DNA of 7,527 nucleotides from an uncultured Gammaproteobacteria bacterium. GTDB lineage: Bacteria; Pseudomonadota; Gammaproteobacteria; Pseudomonadales; Pseudohongiellaceae. The stretch is taken from positions 1 to 7,527 of the forward strand of contig CAIYIP010000309.1 in assembly GCA_903926285.1 (NCBI GenBank), in the 5' to 3' direction. Positions 5,736-7,527 of this stretch are shown in pieces (within the stretch, counting starts at the first letter, position 1; each line of letters begins with the position of its first letter). The notes under the pieces are model-generated. The model worked only from the letters and a program-made list of their open reading frames with translations. It was not told where the DNA came from and ran no database searches. The translations under genes were made by a program, and so were the position numbers.

Positions 5736-7527
5736 CTATGCCAGAGCCGTCAGAACTCTTTCGGCAGTAAAAGGGTACATTGTCATGCGTTTACCCGTGG
5801 CATCAAAAAAGGCATTGGCTATGGCCGCTGCCGCTGCCGCCATAACTTCTTCACCTGCGCCGGACGGTACCTCATGCAAACGCTGCACAATCACGGGAGT
5901 GACTTGTGGACATTCGGCAAACCGCAAAATGGGATAAGTGGCCCAATCAAGGCTCGTGACACTGGTGGTGTTGAACGTCACTTCTTCATGCAGCATGCGG
6001 CTGGCAGTCTGCACGAGCTGACCAATGATCTGGTTTTCGACATTCGAAGGATTCACGACAAGACCCGCATCAATGGCCCCATACAAGTGGAGAATACGCA
6101 CTTGGCCTGTGCGTTTATTCACCTCGATTTCTGCCACAGCGCCACCCCATGAAGCGAGATGAGTGCCCAAGCCAATTCCACGACCAGTTACAATTTCAGC
6201 ATCGTTGAGATTTTGCGCAGCAGGACGACTCTGCCAATTGGCGGCGGTGGCTGCGCCTTCGAGTACACCCAGCCAGCGCGCATCAATAATGTTATTACTG
6301 CGAAATTCAAAAGGATCCTGCTGTAGCTGAAATGCAAGATCATCGATCGCCTGTTCCGACACAAAAGTCAGCGATAGATCCAGCGGTGAGCGCAGCCATG
6401 CGGCCTTGAGATAGTCTAGACCGGGCACATGATGGTTGAGCAGATGCACGTTCGGAATCCTGTATTGACCACCGAGGACAAGCGGGTTTATCTGCTGTGC
6501 AGCCATTGCAGGCCACTCGGCTGCGGGCACAGCATTGGCGACCTGTATCGTAGTTTCAATCAGAGACCAGTGATGCTGCCAGCCTTCATACTGATAGCTC
6601 AGTAACTTGCCCTCGGCATCGGCCGCGATTTTTACCTTGCCGAGATGAGCAGGACCGTAAGTATCCCAACCATGTTCATCCCAGCGCATGAACTGCACAC
6701 GCACAGGCTGGCCCACCAGTTGCGACATCAGCGCTGCCGCTTGCGCCGCATCATCCCAGCAGGAATGGCCGAAAGTGCCTGCACCTTCGTGATACTGCAC
6801 ACGAACCTGTTCCGCTTGCAGGCCAAGCAAAGTGGCAATACTGGTGCGTGTGCCATAGACATCCTGGGTTGAGCACAACACAAGAGCGCTGTCGCTGCTT
6901 ACATCAGCAAGCGCGCAGTTGGGCGCAAAGGGCACATGTGCCTGATACGGGCCCGCTGCAGTAAATTGCGCTTTGTAAGGAGCATTCGCATAAATACTTA
7001 CATCGCCTTCTTCACGCGCAACACGATCGGTCGTTGTTGTTGCTTCCATCTGGTTGAACAATTCTGCGTTGCCAGGAAGATTTTCTGGTTGTGCCCAAAT
7101 GACTTCCAGATCACGCGCAGCACACACTGCATCCCACTCGCGCTCCGCCACGACTCCAATAAAATTTCCCTTGCGCAGGACTCTGGCGCCACTGATTGCA
7201 GCAATTGAAGATTCGTCGATTGCGACAACCTGGATGCCATCTTTGTAGGCGCTCTGGCCGCGTGGCCGCACGATACGGCCATGCAGCATATTAGGCAGGC
7301 GCTGGTGCTGCATGTAGCGGTAGCTGCCTTTGGCTTTAAGCGGAATGTCATTGCGCTGCAGGGGTTTTGCCACAAGTTTGTAACTTGCAGGATCTTTCAC
7401 AGGCGCAGTGCCGGTAAATGCCAGCTTGAACTGGCCCTCGCCAATGAGTTCACCGTAGGTCGTGAAAGCATTGTCATCACCACGACCCGTCACGATGCCA
7501 TTCTCAACGCGTAAACTATTTACTGGC
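5736..7527 (-). CDS. Molybdopterin-binding large subunit of a xanthine-oxidase-family hydroxylase (NicB/IorB-like; N-terminus off the window)
   Basis: The C-terminal 596 residues of a molybdenum hydroxylase catalytic subunit; the first 100-200 residues lie beyond the right edge. The frame is open from base 7526 (PVNSLRVENGIVTG), so the GTG at 7493 is internal, not the start. These enzymes hydroxylate aldehydes or N-heterocycles (nicotinate, isoquinoline) using water and pass electrons through a separate [2Fe-2S] subunit. Visible in order are SYGEL-like TTYGELIGEG, the NicB-like LPNMLHGRIVRP and NFIGVVAEREWDA, the molybdopterin loop GAGTFGHS (visible residues 248-255; the family consensus is nearer GGGFGR or GSGCYG), VRVQFMRWDEHGWDTYGPA, EQAIDDLA, SLDWATYPILRF, and the end motif GAGEE (556-560) with the expected catalytic Glu. 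It stops at DATGKRMTMYPFTAERV without the cytochrome c domains fused to P. putida NicB. The partner subunit is not in the window. It ends 149 bases before the GntR-PurM gene, with no clear terminator between. Substrate is unresolved; an aldehyde is also possible. Confidence 0.88.
   Translation of the reverse strand, partial: PVNSLRVENGIVTGRGDDNAFTTYGELIGEGQFKLAFTGTAPVKDPASYKLVAKPLQRNDIPLKAKGSYRYMQHQRLPNMLHGRIVRPRGQSAYKDGIQVVAIDESSIAAISGARVLRKGNFIGVVAEREWDAVCAARDLEVIWAQPENLPGNAELFNQMEATTTTDRVAREEGDVSIYANAPYKAQFTAAGPYQAHVPFAPNCALADVSSDSALVLCSTQDVYGTRTSIATLLGLQAEQVRVQYHEGAGTFGHSCWDDAAQAAALMSQLVGQPVRVQFMRWDEHGWDTYGPAHLGKVKIAADAEGKLLSYQYEGWQHHWSLIETTIQVANAVPAAEWPAMAAQQINPLVLGGQYRIPNVHLLNHHVPGLDYLKAAWLRSPLDLSLTFVSEQAIDDLAFQLQQDPFEFRSNNIIDARWLGVLEGAATAANWQSRPAAQNLNDAEIVTGRGIGLGTHLASWGGAVAEIEVNKRTGQVRILHLYGAIDAGLVVNPSNVENQIIGQLVQTASRMLHEEVTFNTTSVTSLDWATYPILRFAECPQVTPVIVQRLHEVPSGAGEEVMAAAAAAIANAFFDATGKRMTMYPFTAERVLTALA

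Overview
The window reads as chromosomal DNA of a Gram-negative bacterium, most likely a gammaproteobacterium. The DedA protein, the glutathionyl-hydroquinone reductase and the small secreted protein all resemble gammaproteobacterial families as I remember them. No mobile element, phage gene, tRNA, rRNA or CRISPR array is visible. Coding density is high and all genes but one lie on the minus strand. Family assignments come from reading the translated sequence and recalling family motifs; no database search was possible.

Layout, left to right. (1) 1-644, minus: a DedA-family membrane protein with a GTG start, missing only its extreme C-terminus at the window edge. (2) 807-2186, minus: a complete MATE-family multidrug/Na+ (or H+) antiporter. 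(3) 2187-2646: a 460-base intergenic region with small hairpins and a hexamer repeat, probably holding divergent promoters for the MATE gene and the next gene. (4) 2647-3111, plus: a small exported protein of two tandem copies of a CNG-containing unit (DUF3718-like), followed by a strong intrinsic terminator at 3129-3159. (5) 3158-4171, minus: a glutathionyl-hydroquinone reductase (YqjG/ECM4, Xi-class GST). (6) 4171-5586, minus: a fusion of an N-terminal GntR-type winged helix-turn-helix to a complete PurM-type AIR synthase of the long form I associate with Bacteroidetes. Its TGA stop overlaps the ATG of gene 5 by one base. (7) 5607-5630: a perfect 9+9 base palindrome with a 6-base spacer, immediately upstream of gene 6. 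(8) 5736-7527, minus: the C-terminal 596 residues of a xanthine-oxidase-family molybdopterin subunit (NicB/IorB-like), entering from the right edge.

The most interesting part is 3158-5630. A DNA-binding domain is joined to a purine-biosynthesis enzyme, has a palindromic site at its own promoter, and is translationally linked to a glutathione-dependent quinone reductase. The architecture parallels MocR regulators (GntR winged helix plus aminotransferase-like domain) but with an AIR synthase as the possible sensor or enzyme. The working inference is an autoregulated repressor or bifunctional enzyme that reads a purine-pathway ligand and controls a two-gene operon. Whether the upstream N-heterocycle-type molybdenum hydroxylase belongs to the same response cannot be decided from the sequence.
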